The position numbers and the translations under genes were made by a program. 64,000 nt of DNA from Acidithiobacillus sp. (GTDB lineage Bacteria; Pseudomonadota; Gammaproteobacteria; Acidithiobacillales; Acidithiobacillaceae), in contig JAPTWR010000104.1 in the NCBI GenBank assembly GCA_028065135.1, positions 1 through 64,000 of the forward strand, in the 5' to 3' direction. Shown one piece after another: positions 34,228 through 42,650 of this stretch. The notes under the pieces are model-generated. The model saw only the letters and a program-made list of their open reading frames with translations, was not told where the DNA came from and searched no databases. Every line of letters starts with the position of its first letter. Position 1 is the first letter of the stretch.

Positions 34228-34749
34228 TCATTTGGTCAGAAACGCAATCAAGGCCTGTCCAGAAAGGATCGCCACGTTCCTAGGCAGGGTTTTTCGGATG
34301 GATTCCGATGTTTTGCCGGTATGCACGAAAAATCCATGTTCCAGGTGATACCTGTGCAAATCTTCGGCAAATTGCAGGACATGGGTTTTTAGGATGTTGC
34401 TCCGGTAGCGTTTGCACTGGATGCCATGCCAGCGGCCGTCCTTGAAAATCCTGCCGTCAATGCCACCGTCGCCGCTGTAACGGATACCGCGCTGGATGGT
34501 CCAGCCGTGACGCTGAAAACCATCGAGCACCAGTTCCTCAAAGACCAAGGGGTCCAGTTTGCGTAGATAGGCGATGCGCCGGGCAAAAGTTTCGCCCGGA
34601 GTGTCCCCCGCGATGTGACGCAAGGTGAGATGTCGATTTTGCGCGGCATTCTGCCGGACCCGGTGGCGGCGGTTGCGACGGCTCCGGTAGCGGGACCACC
34701 ATGCGAAGCATCGGCTGAGAAAAACGGATCGTGGCAGACCAGTTCCCAT
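34228..34749 (-). CDS. Mrr-like restriction endonuclease fold protein
   Basis: About 173 residues from ATG 34749 (AAGGAACC upstream); an in-frame ATG at 34800 has a poor ribosome site. A short hydrophobic and very basic N-terminus is followed by LDPLVFEELVLDGFQRHGWTIQ and the PD-(D/E)xK core GDGGIDGRIFKDGRWHGIQCKRY, with catalytic Asp, Gln and Lys. Mrr-type nucleases cut modified or foreign DNA. Within a conjugation cluster it may act in element competition or as a defence cargo gene. Leader element A lies about 65 bp upstream. Confidence 0.8.
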   Translation of the reverse strand: MGTGLPRSVFLSRCFAWWSRYRSRRNRRHRVRQNAAQNRHLTLRHIAGDTPGETFARRIAYLRKLDPLVFEELVLDGFQRHGWTIQRGIRYSGDGGIDGRIFKDGRWHGIQCKRYRSNILKTHVLQFAEDLHRYHLEHGFFVHTGKTSESIRKTLPRNVAILSGQALIAFLTK

Positions 34750-34812
34750 GCGAAGGTTCCTTTGTGACGAATCCTCGGGAATGCCGATCAGGTGCGGCAT
34801 TCCCTCTGAATG

Positions 34813-34829
34813 CCTTGGTGCCGCAAAGG
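34813..34829 (-). promoter_or_regulatory. Leader element A copy before the Mrr-like gene
   Basis: Minus strand CCTTTGCGGCACCAAGG; the arms pair with one G-U. Confidence 0.65.
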
Positions 34830-34878
34830 TTGGAGGGACGGTTGCAGAGAATTACCGGGATGGTGCCGATTTTTCGGA

Positions 34879-35469
34879 TCAAAACAGGGAAAATTGTGCG
34901 GACGTGTTTTCTGGTGCAGGTGCAGTCGCGGGTCTGGGGGATGTTTCGGTGTGGTTTCCGGGGCCGTGCCTGTCCAGTTTTTCAAGAGGCGATTGTGGCG
35001 CCGGAAATGGTAGCGCGGGTGCGGGCCGTTGATGTTCAGGTTCACCGTGAAGTTCTTCGGCAACGATCCGGGTAAGCGCCGCTACGGTCTGAGGTTCACC
35101 AGCCTGCAGCAGTTCGCCAAGTCGCATGGCGACGGCTTGTGATATCGTCGGGTGCTGGTTGTAGACCGCCACGAGATCGCTACTGTTGATGAGGCGATCC
35201 GTGGATGGGCCGGGTTCGTAACCCGCCGAGGGCTTGCAGCCTGCCAAGGGGTTTCTTTTGTAACCTTCGCCATGCAGGGCAAGCTGGACGATTTCCTGTT
35301 GATCGTCGCGCAGATGAAAATTGGTCAAGGTGCTTTCCGTCATTTCCTGTGCCCACTTTTTTGCAATCTGGTCCATCACGGGCTGCATGGCGAGAAAATG
35401 CTGATACCATGCAGCATAGGCCGCGATCCATGTGTCGCGGTCCTCGAAGGGAAGGACGTTTCTGAGCAT
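34879..35469 (-). CDS. Hypothetical protein with an in-frame repeat
   Basis: 196 residues, MLRNVLPFEDRDTWIAAYAAW to the end NTSAQFSLF. It has a helical N-terminal half (IAKKWAQEMTESTLTNFHLRDDQQEIVQLAL), one repeat copy (NPLAGCKPSAGYEPG), a second helical part (DLVAVYNQHPTISQAVAMRLGELLQAG) and a proline-rich tail. Not recognised. It starts 10 bp after the lipoprotein gene's stop and reads in the same direction. Confidence 0.7.
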   Translation of the reverse strand: MLRNVLPFEDRDTWIAAYAAWYQHFLAMQPVMDQIAKKWAQEMTESTLTNFHLRDDQQEIVQLALHGEGYKRNPLAGCKPSAGYEPGPSTDRLINSSDLVAVYNQHPTISQAVAMRLGELLQAGEPQTVAALTRIVAEELHGEPEHQRPAPALPFPAPQSPLEKLDRHGPGNHTETSPRPATAPAPENTSAQFSLF

Positions 35470-35478
35470 GTTTTCGGC

Positions 35479-35802
35479 TCATTCCTGGGGCACGCAGGTA
35501 TATCCCGCCGGACACACCGGATTATTGGCAGGCGGCGCGTAATAGCCGGGCTGCACGTTGTTCCGGGTCGCCTGCCCGCTATGGGCTACGCCATAACCGG
35601 CTAACCCGCCGACACCGGCGCCGATGGCGGCTCCCGCCAGGGGTGCGCCGGTCTGGTTGCCGATCACGGCTCCGGCAATGGCACCCAACAAGGCTCCGCC
35701 GCCCGTGTCGGCGGTGGTGCCATTGCTGGCATAGGGATTGTTGGCGCAGCCTGCCAGACCAACGCTGGTTGCGACCAGCAACAGGATCAGTAAGCGTTTC
35801 AT
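35479..35802 (-). CDS. Glycine-zipper outer-membrane lipoprotein
   Basis: 107 residues with a lipoprotein signal (ILLLVATSVGLAGC, Cys19) and a glycine-zipper core (GGGALLGAIAGAVIGNQTGA and GAAIGAGVGGLAGYGVAHSG), as in SlyB/YmgG-type proteins. The C-terminus carries a Cys pair (PVCPAGYTCVPQE). The stop of the upstream small gene overlaps its ATG. It could be an envelope partner of the transfer channel. Confidence 0.88.
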   Translation of the reverse strand: MKRLLILLLVATSVGLAGCANNPYASNGTTADTGGGALLGAIAGAVIGNQTGAPLAGAAIGAGVGGLAGYGVAHSGQATRNNVQPGYYAPPANNPVCPAGYTCVPQE

Positions 35803-36008
35803 CCTTTCACCTCCTCGTTTCGGGTATTTCCCATTGCAGAGCGATGATGAAAAAGGCTGGTGACATTCCGTTGTGCCGATACTTCACGACAGGCCCGGTG
35901 CGACTCGCCAACGTCGATGATGACCGCGCGGTCTTCCGGGATGATGTCGATTGAGTGACGGTGACGCATCAAAGACATGATGGACATGCCGAATCCTGTT
36001 TGTTCCAT
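35799..36008 (-). CDS. Small hypothetical protein
   Basis: 69 residues from ATG 36008, chosen for its AAGGAGTTTGTC leader: MEQTGFGMSIMSLMRHRHSI followed by DIIPEDRAVIIDVGESHRAC. No family recognised. It overlaps the lipoprotein gene by 4 bp and follows a secreted-protein gene by about 22 bp. Confidence 0.6.
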   Translation of the reverse strand: MEQTGFGMSIMSLMRHRHSIDIIPEDRAVIIDVGESHRACREVSAQRNVTSLFHHRSAMGNTRNEEVKG

Positions 36009-36030
36009 GACAAACTCCTTTTTCAATTTT

Positions 36031-36627
36031 TCAATAGAGGTTATCGACCCAATTTCCGGACAGGGCGTTGCCCGTGGCATTGGTGACCGTGTTCTGAACA
36101 TTGCCTGCATCCGTGACATAGCTGCCCACCGAATTGGTGGCCGTTCCGGTGGCCATGTTCAGCGCGCCCTGCTCCGCATTCAATACGGTTCCGCTGACGC
36201 TGTTCAGCGCGTTTTGTTCCAGTTGCTGCGGATTCAGCGCGAAATTCAGGATGCTGTTGCCCTGGCTGATCTCGTTGTTCATGGTGCTGGTGAGCGTCGA
36301 ACACGCCTGATCCATGATCTGCTGCGAGAGTTGCTGAAAAATGTTATCCAGGCTGATGGAACTGAAATTGCTGTTGATATTGAAACCCTGCAGACCGCTG
36401 AGACAGCCCTGCGCGAAACTGGTTTGCGGGTTCGGCGGTTGCGCGAGAGCCAGACTTTCCTGCGCCAGATTGCCGAAATGTTGCTGCGCCGCACAGGTGG
36501 ACGGACAGGAACTGGTGCAACCGCTGGTCGTGGCGGCTGTGGCCCCGGTCGTTGCGGCCCACGCCACGCTGACACCCATCCCGCCCAACATCCATAATAC
36601 CGCTATGGTGATTCCGCGTTTTTTCAT
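36031..36627 (-). CDS. Secreted hypothetical protein
   Basis: 198 residues from ATG 36627 with a signal peptide (KKRGITIAVLWMLGGMGVSVAWA), then a Cys-rich segment (SGCTSSCPSTCAAQQHFG) and a long Asn/Gln/Ser-rich part (NINSNFSSISLDNIFQQLSQQ, VTDAGNVQNTVTNATG). The same frame is open upstream to 37521 because no stop intervenes, but the signal peptide and ribosome site (GAGGAG) mark a start here. Leader element A is about 30 bp upstream. Probably periplasmic or surface; function unknown. Confidence 0.72.
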   Translation of the reverse strand: MKKRGITIAVLWMLGGMGVSVAWAATTGATAATTSGCTSSCPSTCAAQQHFGNLAQESLALAQPPNPQTSFAQGCLSGLQGFNINSNFSSISLDNIFQQLSQQIMDQACSTLTSTMNNEISQGNSILNFALNPQQLEQNALNSVSGTVLNAEQGALNMATGTATNSVGSYVTDAGNVQNTVTNATGNALSGNWVDNLY

Positions 36628-36655
36628 CGCAAAAAACTCCTCAATGGACCATCTT

Positions 36656-36670
36656 CCCTTGGTGCCGCAG
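36656..36670 (-). promoter_or_regulatory. Leader element A copy before the secreted protein gene
   Basis: Minus strand CTGCGGCACCAAGGG, with weaker arm pairing; two diverged repeat units lie immediately upstream. Confidence 0.6.
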
Positions 36671-36776
36671 TGTTGCCAGCCTTGGCAGGCGGCAGGGATG
36701 CGCACGGTAATCTTGTGGAGGCGGTACTGCGCGGGTTGCGGCAGGGTGCCAAGTTCCTGGTGCGCGGTGACGGAAA

Positions 36777-36980
36777 TCATCGACTTCCCGCCCTTTTTGC
36801 TATCCACCCCAGAATCGCTCCCGCCCCAAACGTGGCGGCGCCCCAGCCCAACACCCGCACTACACCCATGTTCCCGACGTCTTCGGCGCACAGGCTTGCG
36901 GCTGGCGGGATCTTCTCCGGACTGCCCATATCCGTAACGGGTTTTTGCGGACTGCGTCGCCCAACGAGATAGGGTGTCAT
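36777..36980 (-). CDS. Small membrane-anchored protein
   Basis: 67 residues from ATG 36980 (AGGGAGA upstream): MTPYLVGRRSPQKPVTDMGS with a C-terminal hydrophobic segment VRVLGWGAATFGAGAILGWIAK. The ATG overlaps a TGA in another frame (ATGA), suggesting coupling to the preceding gene. No family recognised. Confidence 0.55.
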   Translation of the reverse strand: MTPYLVGRRSPQKPVTDMGSPEKIPPAASLCAEDVGNMGVVRVLGWGAATFGAGAILGWIAKRAGSR

Positions 36981-37233
36981 GCCACGTTCTCCCTGGGTGT
37001 TTCCCGTATGGTTTCCCGCAACCATTCCCGATTATTCCAGGCGCCCTGGCGCACCATGCGGCCATCAGCACCTCCACGGCGCTGCCCTGCACATCGTCCA
37101 CCCATTCGTGGAAATCCGGATCTTCGTCATAAGCGTCGATGAGCGCGCCCATGGCCAAGGCGTAACCAGCCGGCAAATGTTCCTCATCGACGTGACGAAA
37201 TATCCGCCGGGCAATGTGTTGGATGTTGGCCAT
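36977..37233 (-). CDS. Small hypothetical protein, possibly frameshifted
   Basis: From ATG 37233: MANIQHIARRIFRHVDEEHL to HEWVDDVQGSAVEVLMAAW, a well-formed acidic protein. In this frame no stop follows until 36031 and the residues become unconvincing after about codon 60. In the -1 frame the DNA reads MVRQGAWNNREWLRETIRET and stops with a TGA that overlaps the next ATG, a more natural end. I therefore suspect a shift near 37060, but cannot exclude a longer read-through product. Confidence 0.45.
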
Positions 37234-37271
37234 CAGATTTTTCCCTCTGTATTGCAAACTGTGATGAAGAA

Positions 37272-37284
37272 CTGGTGCCGCAGG
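37272..37284 (-). promoter_or_regulatory. Leader element A copy before the 37233 gene
   Basis: Minus strand CCTGCGGCACCAG, next to two 18-bp-type repeat units; CTG and CAG pair around CGGCAC. Confidence 0.55.
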
Positions 37285-37319
37285 CCTTGCAGGCGGCAAG
37301 CCTTGCAGACCGCAGGTCA

Positions 37320-37772
37320 TCAAAGATTCATCCCCGGCAGGCTGGCGGATGGTGGTTTGCGGAAGTACATCTCCAGCATGAGGTGATTGGAGATCAGCCA
37401 GTTGATGGCCCGATTCTCGTCTTCCTGTAAACGGCTTTTCACGTTCCACCGATTGGGCATGGCCAGGGAAATCAGCGGCAGACTGATGGATAACGGCAAT
37501 CGGACCAACAGACGATGCCATTCCACCGATTCCTGAAGCGCCTCGATTTTCCGTTGGGTAGCCGCATCCGGCTCAACCTGTCCCCCAGGGCTTGCTCCTG
37601 CAAGGCTTGCACCCGGCATGGGAATCTCCCGCATGATGAGATCCAGCAACGTGTCCAGCCGGGAATTCAGGATGTCCCCGTACACGATGAGGCCCATGTC
37701 CTGCATTTCTTCTCCCGCCTGCGCCTGATGGGTTTTCCACCATTGCGTACAGATCGATGGCCATTGACTCAT
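37320..37772 (-). CDS. Hypothetical protein
   Basis: 150 residues from ATG 37772 (AGGAG upstream). An N-terminal helical part (MQDMGLIVYGDILNSRLDTLLDLIM) is followed by one repeat copy (MPGASLAGASPGGQV) and a hydrophobic stretch WHRLLVRLPLSISLPLISLAM that may be membrane-associated. It starts 15 bp after the stop of the large gene upstream. Function unknown. Confidence 0.65.
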   Translation of the reverse strand: MSQWPSICTQWWKTHQAQAGEEMQDMGLIVYGDILNSRLDTLLDLIMREIPMPGASLAGASPGGQVEPDAATQRKIEALQESVEWHRLLVRLPLSISLPLISLAMPNRWNVKSRLQEDENRAINWLISNHLMLEMYFRKPPSASLPGMNL

Positions 37773-37787
37773 CGCCTAATCTCCTGA

Positions 37788-40592
37788 TTACATGGAGGGA
37801 CCGCTGGTAGCCCTGCCCAGGTGGAAAATCCGTTTGATGGCTTCCACCAGCATCTTCCCCAATTCCCGGATGTGTTCCAGGATGGCTTTTTTCTGCTCGG
37901 AATCCGGCTGTCGGTTCACCGTATCGCCCAACTGATTCAGGGCATTGGCATTTTTCTGAAGTTGGTCCGGGGTCAGCTTTCCATCCTTGACATCCCGCTG
38001 ACCGCGCTCGCTGATGTTTTTGATGCCTTTCTGGACTTCCGGGGTCAACCCTTCCGTCTGCACCCGGTGGTTCATCGCGTTGATTTCCTCCGCCGTCACC
38101 TGAGCCTGATTCATCATGTCCATCACCCCCATCGTGTCCCGCTTGGACACCCGCGGCCCACCGGGCTGGTTTCCCGCAGGACTGCCTTCCGCAGGAATGT
38201 TCTCCGCAGGAGCGCCCTTCGCAGAAGGTTCCTGATAGTGATGGTGTTGATGCACCCGGCTGAACAGGCTGAATCCTCCCGCCTTCTCTTCCTGCTGATC
38301 TCCCTTCTGCCCCTGCCCTTTCCGGTTCTTGCCGTCGTTTTCCGCATCATCTTCCTGCTGCGATTTCTGCGAGTCCTGATGCACTTCCTGACCCTTCTGC
38401 TGGGCTTTCTGGCCTTCCTGCTGCACTTCCTGGCCTTCCTGCTGGACTTTCTGCGTTTTCTCCTGAACGACCGGTGCCGCTTGCCGGACCTGCCAATTTT
38501 CCTGTTTCATTGCGGCGACGGAGCTCGACGTGGATTCATCCTGATATTCCATGCTCTGGGGATTCATGGACGTCTGGGCGGCCAGGGCGGCCTGTTGTTC
38601 GGCGGCGGTCAACACCACGGCTGGCCCCGTTCCCACGGTAGGTTCCGTTGACGCAACGGGATGTGCGGGCCGTATCCGGGATGGATCGATGATGCCGCCC
38701 GGCGCGTACCGGCTGATCTGCTCGGCGACCCGGGTGAAGTCATACAATCCGTTCTGTCGATGCTGGAGTAGAGCCTGCATGACATGGTCCAGTTGACTGG
38801 GGTGCAACTCCCATTGCTGCGCCAGATCCTCCTGCACCACACCGTCGTACAGCAGGTCATGGAGCGTTTGCCGGTCGATGATCTGCCGGTCGATGGGTTG
38901 CCCGGTTTCGGCATCGGTGGCCCGATACTCGCCGGGCACGCCCGCCGGGACATACCGCAAGTTTCCCAGCGTCAGGGGTTCGTCGCGTTCCAGCGCCGCC
39001 CGCTGCGCTTTCCAGCCGTTGACCCATCCCACGAATGCCAGCGCGTCCGGCGTAGTGTGAAAAGCCCGGATGAACTGCGCTTCGCGGAACGCCGCGTCCA
39101 CGCGCATGGGATCACGATGGACATCCGGCAGGTGCAGATCTCCCAGGTGCAGGCCCGTTTCCGTGGTCCGCGCGGATGCCGGAATTTCCTGTTCCTGCCC
39201 CTCGTTTCCGAAGCGTTGCGCCCTGTCGTGCAGATCGAAACGATGTGTCTGCACATGGTCCTGCACCACACGCGGCAGATCATCCAGCGAAAAATGACGC
39301 GCGGCGGAACGGACACCGCCGCGCCCGGTGATGTAGGCTTCTTCCTGTTCCCGGTACGCGGTAAATCGCGGATCGGCATTGGCGTCGCGGGCGAAAGCCT
39401 GCAGGGCGACTTCCTCGAAAGGCGTGAAGGCATGGCCGGAGCGTTCCGCGTTCTGCAGTTGCTGCACCGCCAGTTCCGGCGTCAATTTTCCGGTATGGGC
39501 GTATTGCTGCAATTCCCAGGGGGAAATCAGGGGCATGTCCGTTTGGTCCAGACCATCGCGCACCCGATAACTGGAGATGCTGCCGTCATCATTCCGGACC
39601 GGATCGTAAGGCACTCCGGCCACGGTAACCGGTTCCAGATTCCGCAGGGCTTCGCGGAGCGGTTCCATACTCCGCAGTCCGTCGACCTGCGCCTGCGCCG
39701 CTTCCCGTGAATCAAAGGTGCCCAGCGGCAAGGTGTCGTTTTCGGCATGCATGCCCCATATCCGCGATCCGCCGCGAAGATTCCGGGATACCTGGTGCAG
39801 CTCCGTGCAATACAGTGTCTGCAGCGTTCCGGGATCAAAAACTTCCCGTATCTGGTAATCCGGCATCATGGTGGCGCTCCTTTCTGTGGGTTGGGGCTGC
39901 GGCCCTGCGGAGGGCTGTACCCCGGCAGGGGGCTGCGCCCCTGCAGGGCTGCCGCCAGCAAGGCTGCCGACTGCAGGGCTGGGGAAATCTTCCGGCATGG
40001 GAGAGGGACGGACCGGCAGGACGCCCCGATAGGTTCCGGGTAGCGGTGGCATCCACGGTGCGGCCGGGGGTTGCGTCAGGGCGACCGGATTCAGAATGCC
40101 CTGATAGCGGGTCTCCAGGCGGCGATCCAGCATGTCCTCATGGATCGTTTCATAGAGCGGCAGATTCTGGTTATCCAGATCGCGGGCCTGCAATCCGTCG
40201 CCGTCCAGTTGCATGACCTGGGCGGTTTCGGCCTGTACGGCCTCCAGCGCCGTATCCATGATCGTCGGCCACTGGTCCGGGTCGTTGCTGCGGATATGAC
40301 GCGCTGTATCCAGCAGTTGCAGCAGGCGCGGATCGTCCTGATGCAGGGCCACGGGCAGGTCCATCCGGTCATCGGGCAGGTCCAGGGTGAGGCGCGCGGC
40401 CTCATGATCGAAGATGGCCCGCGCCAGTGCCGTGGCCATTTCCACCGGATCGGCCGCGTTCCAGTTCACCGGGTCCGGCAAGGTACTGCGCAGACGGTGG
40501 AGAACCGCTGCGGCTTCCGTGGAAATACCGTCCGGGTCTGGCATCACCGGCGCATCGGGAAAACGGTGGGCATCGAAAGGAGACGTATACAT
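37788..40592 (-). CDS. Large hypothetical protein, probably two genes joined by a repeat array
   Basis: The frame is 934 codons from ATG 40592. The first 215 codons (MYTSPFDAHRFPDAPVMPDP to PSPMPEDFPSP) end in a repeat-derived linker (VGSLAGGSPAGAQPPAGVQP). A complete second start follows (AAAGGAG, 7 nt, ATG 39869), giving MMPDYQIREVFDPGTLQTLY and about 693 residues. That second part holds a long Gln/Glu-rich periodic coil (VQQEGQEVQQEGQKAQQKGQ), a His patch (VHQHHHYQEP), another repeat copy (SAKGAPAENIPAEGSPAGNQ) and a helical C-terminus. No catalytic motif is seen. It may be one fused product or two overlapping products. Confidence 0.75.
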   Translation of the reverse strand: MYTSPFDAHRFPDAPVMPDPDGISTEAAAVLHRLRSTLPDPVNWNAADPVEMATALARAIFDHEAARLTLDLPDDRMDLPVALHQDDPRLLQLLDTARHIRSNDPDQWPTIMDTALEAVQAETAQVMQLDGDGLQARDLDNQNLPLYETIHEDMLDRRLETRYQGILNPVALTQPPAAPWMPPLPGTYRGVLPVRPSPMPEDFPSPAVGSLAGGSPAGAQPPAGVQPSAGPQPQPTERSATMMPDYQIREVFDPGTLQTLYCTELHQVSRNLRGGSRIWGMHAENDTLPLGTFDSREAAQAQVDGLRSMEPLREALRNLEPVTVAGVPYDPVRNDDGSISSYRVRDGLDQTDMPLISPWELQQYAHTGKLTPELAVQQLQNAERSGHAFTPFEEVALQAFARDANADPRFTAYREQEEAYITGRGGVRSAARHFSLDDLPRVVQDHVQTHRFDLHDRAQRFGNEGQEQEIPASARTTETGLHLGDLHLPDVHRDPMRVDAAFREAQFIRAFHTTPDALAFVGWVNGWKAQRAALERDEPLTLGNLRYVPAGVPGEYRATDAETGQPIDRQIIDRQTLHDLLYDGVVQEDLAQQWELHPSQLDHVMQALLQHRQNGLYDFTRVAEQISRYAPGGIIDPSRIRPAHPVASTEPTVGTGPAVVLTAAEQQAALAAQTSMNPQSMEYQDESTSSSVAAMKQENWQVRQAAPVVQEKTQKVQQEGQEVQQEGQKAQQKGQEVHQDSQKSQQEDDAENDGKNRKGQGQKGDQQEEKAGGFSLFSRVHQHHHYQEPSAKGAPAENIPAEGSPAGNQPGGPRVSKRDTMGVMDMMNQAQVTAEEINAMNHRVQTEGLTPEVQKGIKNISERGQRDVKDGKLTPDQLQKNANALNQLGDTVNRQPDSEQKKAILEHIRELGKMLVEAIKRIFHLGRATSGPSM
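39866..39883 (-). promoter_or_regulatory. Internal ribosome site and start inside the 934-codon frame
   Basis: Minus strand AAAGGAG (39877-39883), 7-nt spacer, ATG ATG (39869 and 39866). It stands just downstream of a stop-free repeat array (39885-39990), as in the giant frame. Confidence 0.6.
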
Positions 40593-40636
40593 GAAATCAC
40601 CTATTCCATCAGATCAAAACCAAAAAACCCTCTCCA

Positions 40637-40654
40637 CCCTTGGTGCCGCAAGGG
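40637..40654 (-). promoter_or_regulatory. Leader element A copy with the longest stem
   Basis: Minus strand CCCTTGCGGCACCAAGGG: 6-bp arms, loop CGGCAC, 45 bp before ATG 40592. Two copies of a GCGCCCGGGGGAA repeat lie just upstream (about 40659-40685). Confidence 0.7.
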
Positions 40655-40760
40655 TTTTGCGCCCGGGGGAATGCGCCCGGGGGAAAGTTGACGGGTGTGG
40701 AAAATCCGTGTACGTATGCGAAAAAGGCGCTATCGTCGGCGCGCGGCAGGAAGGTGACTT

Positions 40761-42023
40761 ATGTCGGATGACTATGGCAGCGGATATGAGGCAGGAAAGA
40801 GAGCCGGTAGACCCGCCTATAATCCATGGGAAGTACAGGATGAACTGTATTACCAGGGGCTGGCCCAGTCGCTCCAGAATCAGTCGAACAAGTACCAGAA
40901 TCTGCTGAACCGTTTCCAGAATCTGGTGGCCGATTACAACAATCTAGTCACGCGGTTCAACCTGCGCGGCGAGCAGATCACCCATGCGCATAATGCGCTG
41001 GAACATGAGGAAGAGGCGCATGCTCATGCGAAAAAGGCGCATGCTCTTGCGAAGGATCAGGTCAACATCCTGGAAAAAGGCTTCCACTACCAGTTGGCGG
41101 CGCATTCCATGCTGGCGAAACTGCCGTATCTGGCGACCACCGCGAAGGATACCGGGGGATACGGGAACGAGCTGCGCCAGTACATCGCCGATTTGCGGAA
41201 TCTGCCCGACGGCGAGAAGGAGTACCAGGAGCTGATCAGCTACATGGAACACGCCGGACGCTCGATCGCGGATGAAGCAGTATTGGCCCCTTACCTAAAC
41301 AATGAGATCGAACTGCTGAAGGTTTCCACGCAGATGCGCGATCCCCGGACGTGGATACAAAAGCGCATGGAGACCCGGCAATATCTGCGCGAGCGGGTGA
41401 ACAATCCGATGCCGGTTCCGTGGCCGGATCGTCCGGAAAAGCTGCTGAAAGTCATGGATACCGCCACGCAGATCACGGAAGCCGCGCTGGAGCACCGGTT
41501 CATGATCCACTTTTATCACGGCTTGGTAAATCACCTGTTTCAGGCGATTTCCGGGCACATGATGCAGGGAAAGGACTGCGCCCAGCCGGAACCCGTCAGC
41601 GCCGCCCTGGAGGAAGCGTTGGGACTCGACGTGTTTCCGTTTTTTCCGGAACAGCGTCGTGCCTTTTTCGGCTCGACCCTGCGTGAGGACATGATCGACG
41701 GGAACGGAAACCACCTGGGCAGCTACGGAAACGGGTTGCGCTACAACATCGCCCAGGTTCTGGGCGCCATGGATGAACTCCATCTGCTGCGCAAGGGGCT
41801 GCGCCCCGCGATTCCACAGATTCCGCAGGCGGCCAATCTGCAGCCGGATGGAAAAGACGGAACAGGCGGGAAAGACGTAAAAAGAGAAAACCCCGGCGGG
41901 TGGGGCGCGACGGGACCGGGAACGCCGTCACCGCAGGAACGCGGCAACTCCTGGGCGAAGAAGGCCCCTGAACATCAGAAGAATGATCAGCCTCCGCGTC
42001 AGTCCTGGGGTGGTCCTTCCTGA
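40761..42023 (+). CDS. Hypothetical coiled-coil protein
   Basis: 420 residues, MSDDYGSGYEAGKRAGRPAY, then a heptad-rich region (LQNQSNKYQNLLNRFQNLVADYNNL) with a duplicated HAHAKKAHALAKD, a helical core, one short repeat-like segment (RKGLRPAIPQIPQAAN) and a hydrophilic Gly/Pro tail. It is the only plus-strand gene in this part and is divergent from the 37788 gene. I recognise no family. The region 40593-40760 would hold both promoters. Confidence 0.75.
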   Translation: MSDDYGSGYEAGKRAGRPAYNPWEVQDELYYQGLAQSLQNQSNKYQNLLNRFQNLVADYNNLVTRFNLRGEQITHAHNALEHEEEAHAHAKKAHALAKDQVNILEKGFHYQLAAHSMLAKLPYLATTAKDTGGYGNELRQYIADLRNLPDGEKEYQELISYMEHAGRSIADEAVLAPYLNNEIELLKVSTQMRDPRTWIQKRMETRQYLRERVNNPMPVPWPDRPEKLLKVMDTATQITEAALEHRFMIHFYHGLVNHLFQAISGHMMQGKDCAQPEPVSAALEEALGLDVFPFFPEQRRAFFGSTLREDMIDGNGNHLGSYGNGLRYNIAQVLGAMDELHLLRKGLRPAIPQIPQAANLQPDGKDGTGGKDVKRENPGGWGATGPGTPSPQERGNSWAKKAPEHQKNDQPPRQSWGGPS

Positions 42024-42035
42024 CGGGCCCAGTTT

Positions 42036-42051
42036 CCCGGCAAAAGCCGGG
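42036..42051 (+). terminator. Possible terminator hairpin
   Basis: CCCGGC-AAAA-GCCGGG, a perfect 6-bp stem 12 bp after the plus-strand stop. No T-tract follows, so termination is uncertain. Confidence 0.35.
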
Positions 42052-42162
42052 GCGGATTGGCTGAAAATCTGATGGTTGCAATCCTGGATTCAACAGAATA
42101 AACCCCAAGCGTTGTAACTCCCATCCGAGCGGATAGTAGCTGTGACAAAAAAAGCGCCGAGA

Positions 42163-42209
42163 TGTTAACGGACAATAGAGTATCATCCTCAACAATAGAG
42201 TATCATCCT
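42163..42209. repeat. Left terminal repeat with tandem core
   Basis: TGTTAAC, three bases, then CAATAGAGTATCATCCT twice with a 20-bp period. Confidence 0.85.
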
Positions 42210-42650
42210 GGCGTTTCCCCTGAATTACGGGGGGCTGGATCTGCTTGACAGACTCACCCGACTCTACCGCGAATAATGCATGCATGGTCAGGGGGTGGCG
42301 GTACTCGGCGAGGCCATTGCTCACGGACGACTGGTTGCCATAGTATTCTCTATGATCTGATGACTGGTAAAGACTGATTGCAGACATTCGCTATGATCTG
42401 CGATGCTCACGCTCTGCGACTTGGACGATCGGTGAGCAAGCTGATTCCTTGAGTTCGGCTACCGCTGGGACTCCACTTCCCACGAATGGGCGCATCAACT
42501 ATGCTTAGCATACCATAAGTCGTTCATGGAGGGCGGGGGATATGCGACTGATTCCCGCGAAACCGCAAGACCAAGGAATCCGGGGGGATCGGTGTCGCGC
42601 AAGTTAGGGCTTTCCACACATTAACGAATCTATCTTTGAGAAAACATATA

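Noticed and set aside
41596..42387. 263-codon minus-strand frame across the end of the 40761 gene and the left end of the insertion
   Set aside because: It crosses the insertion boundary, so it cannot be an old gene, and has no recognisable features.
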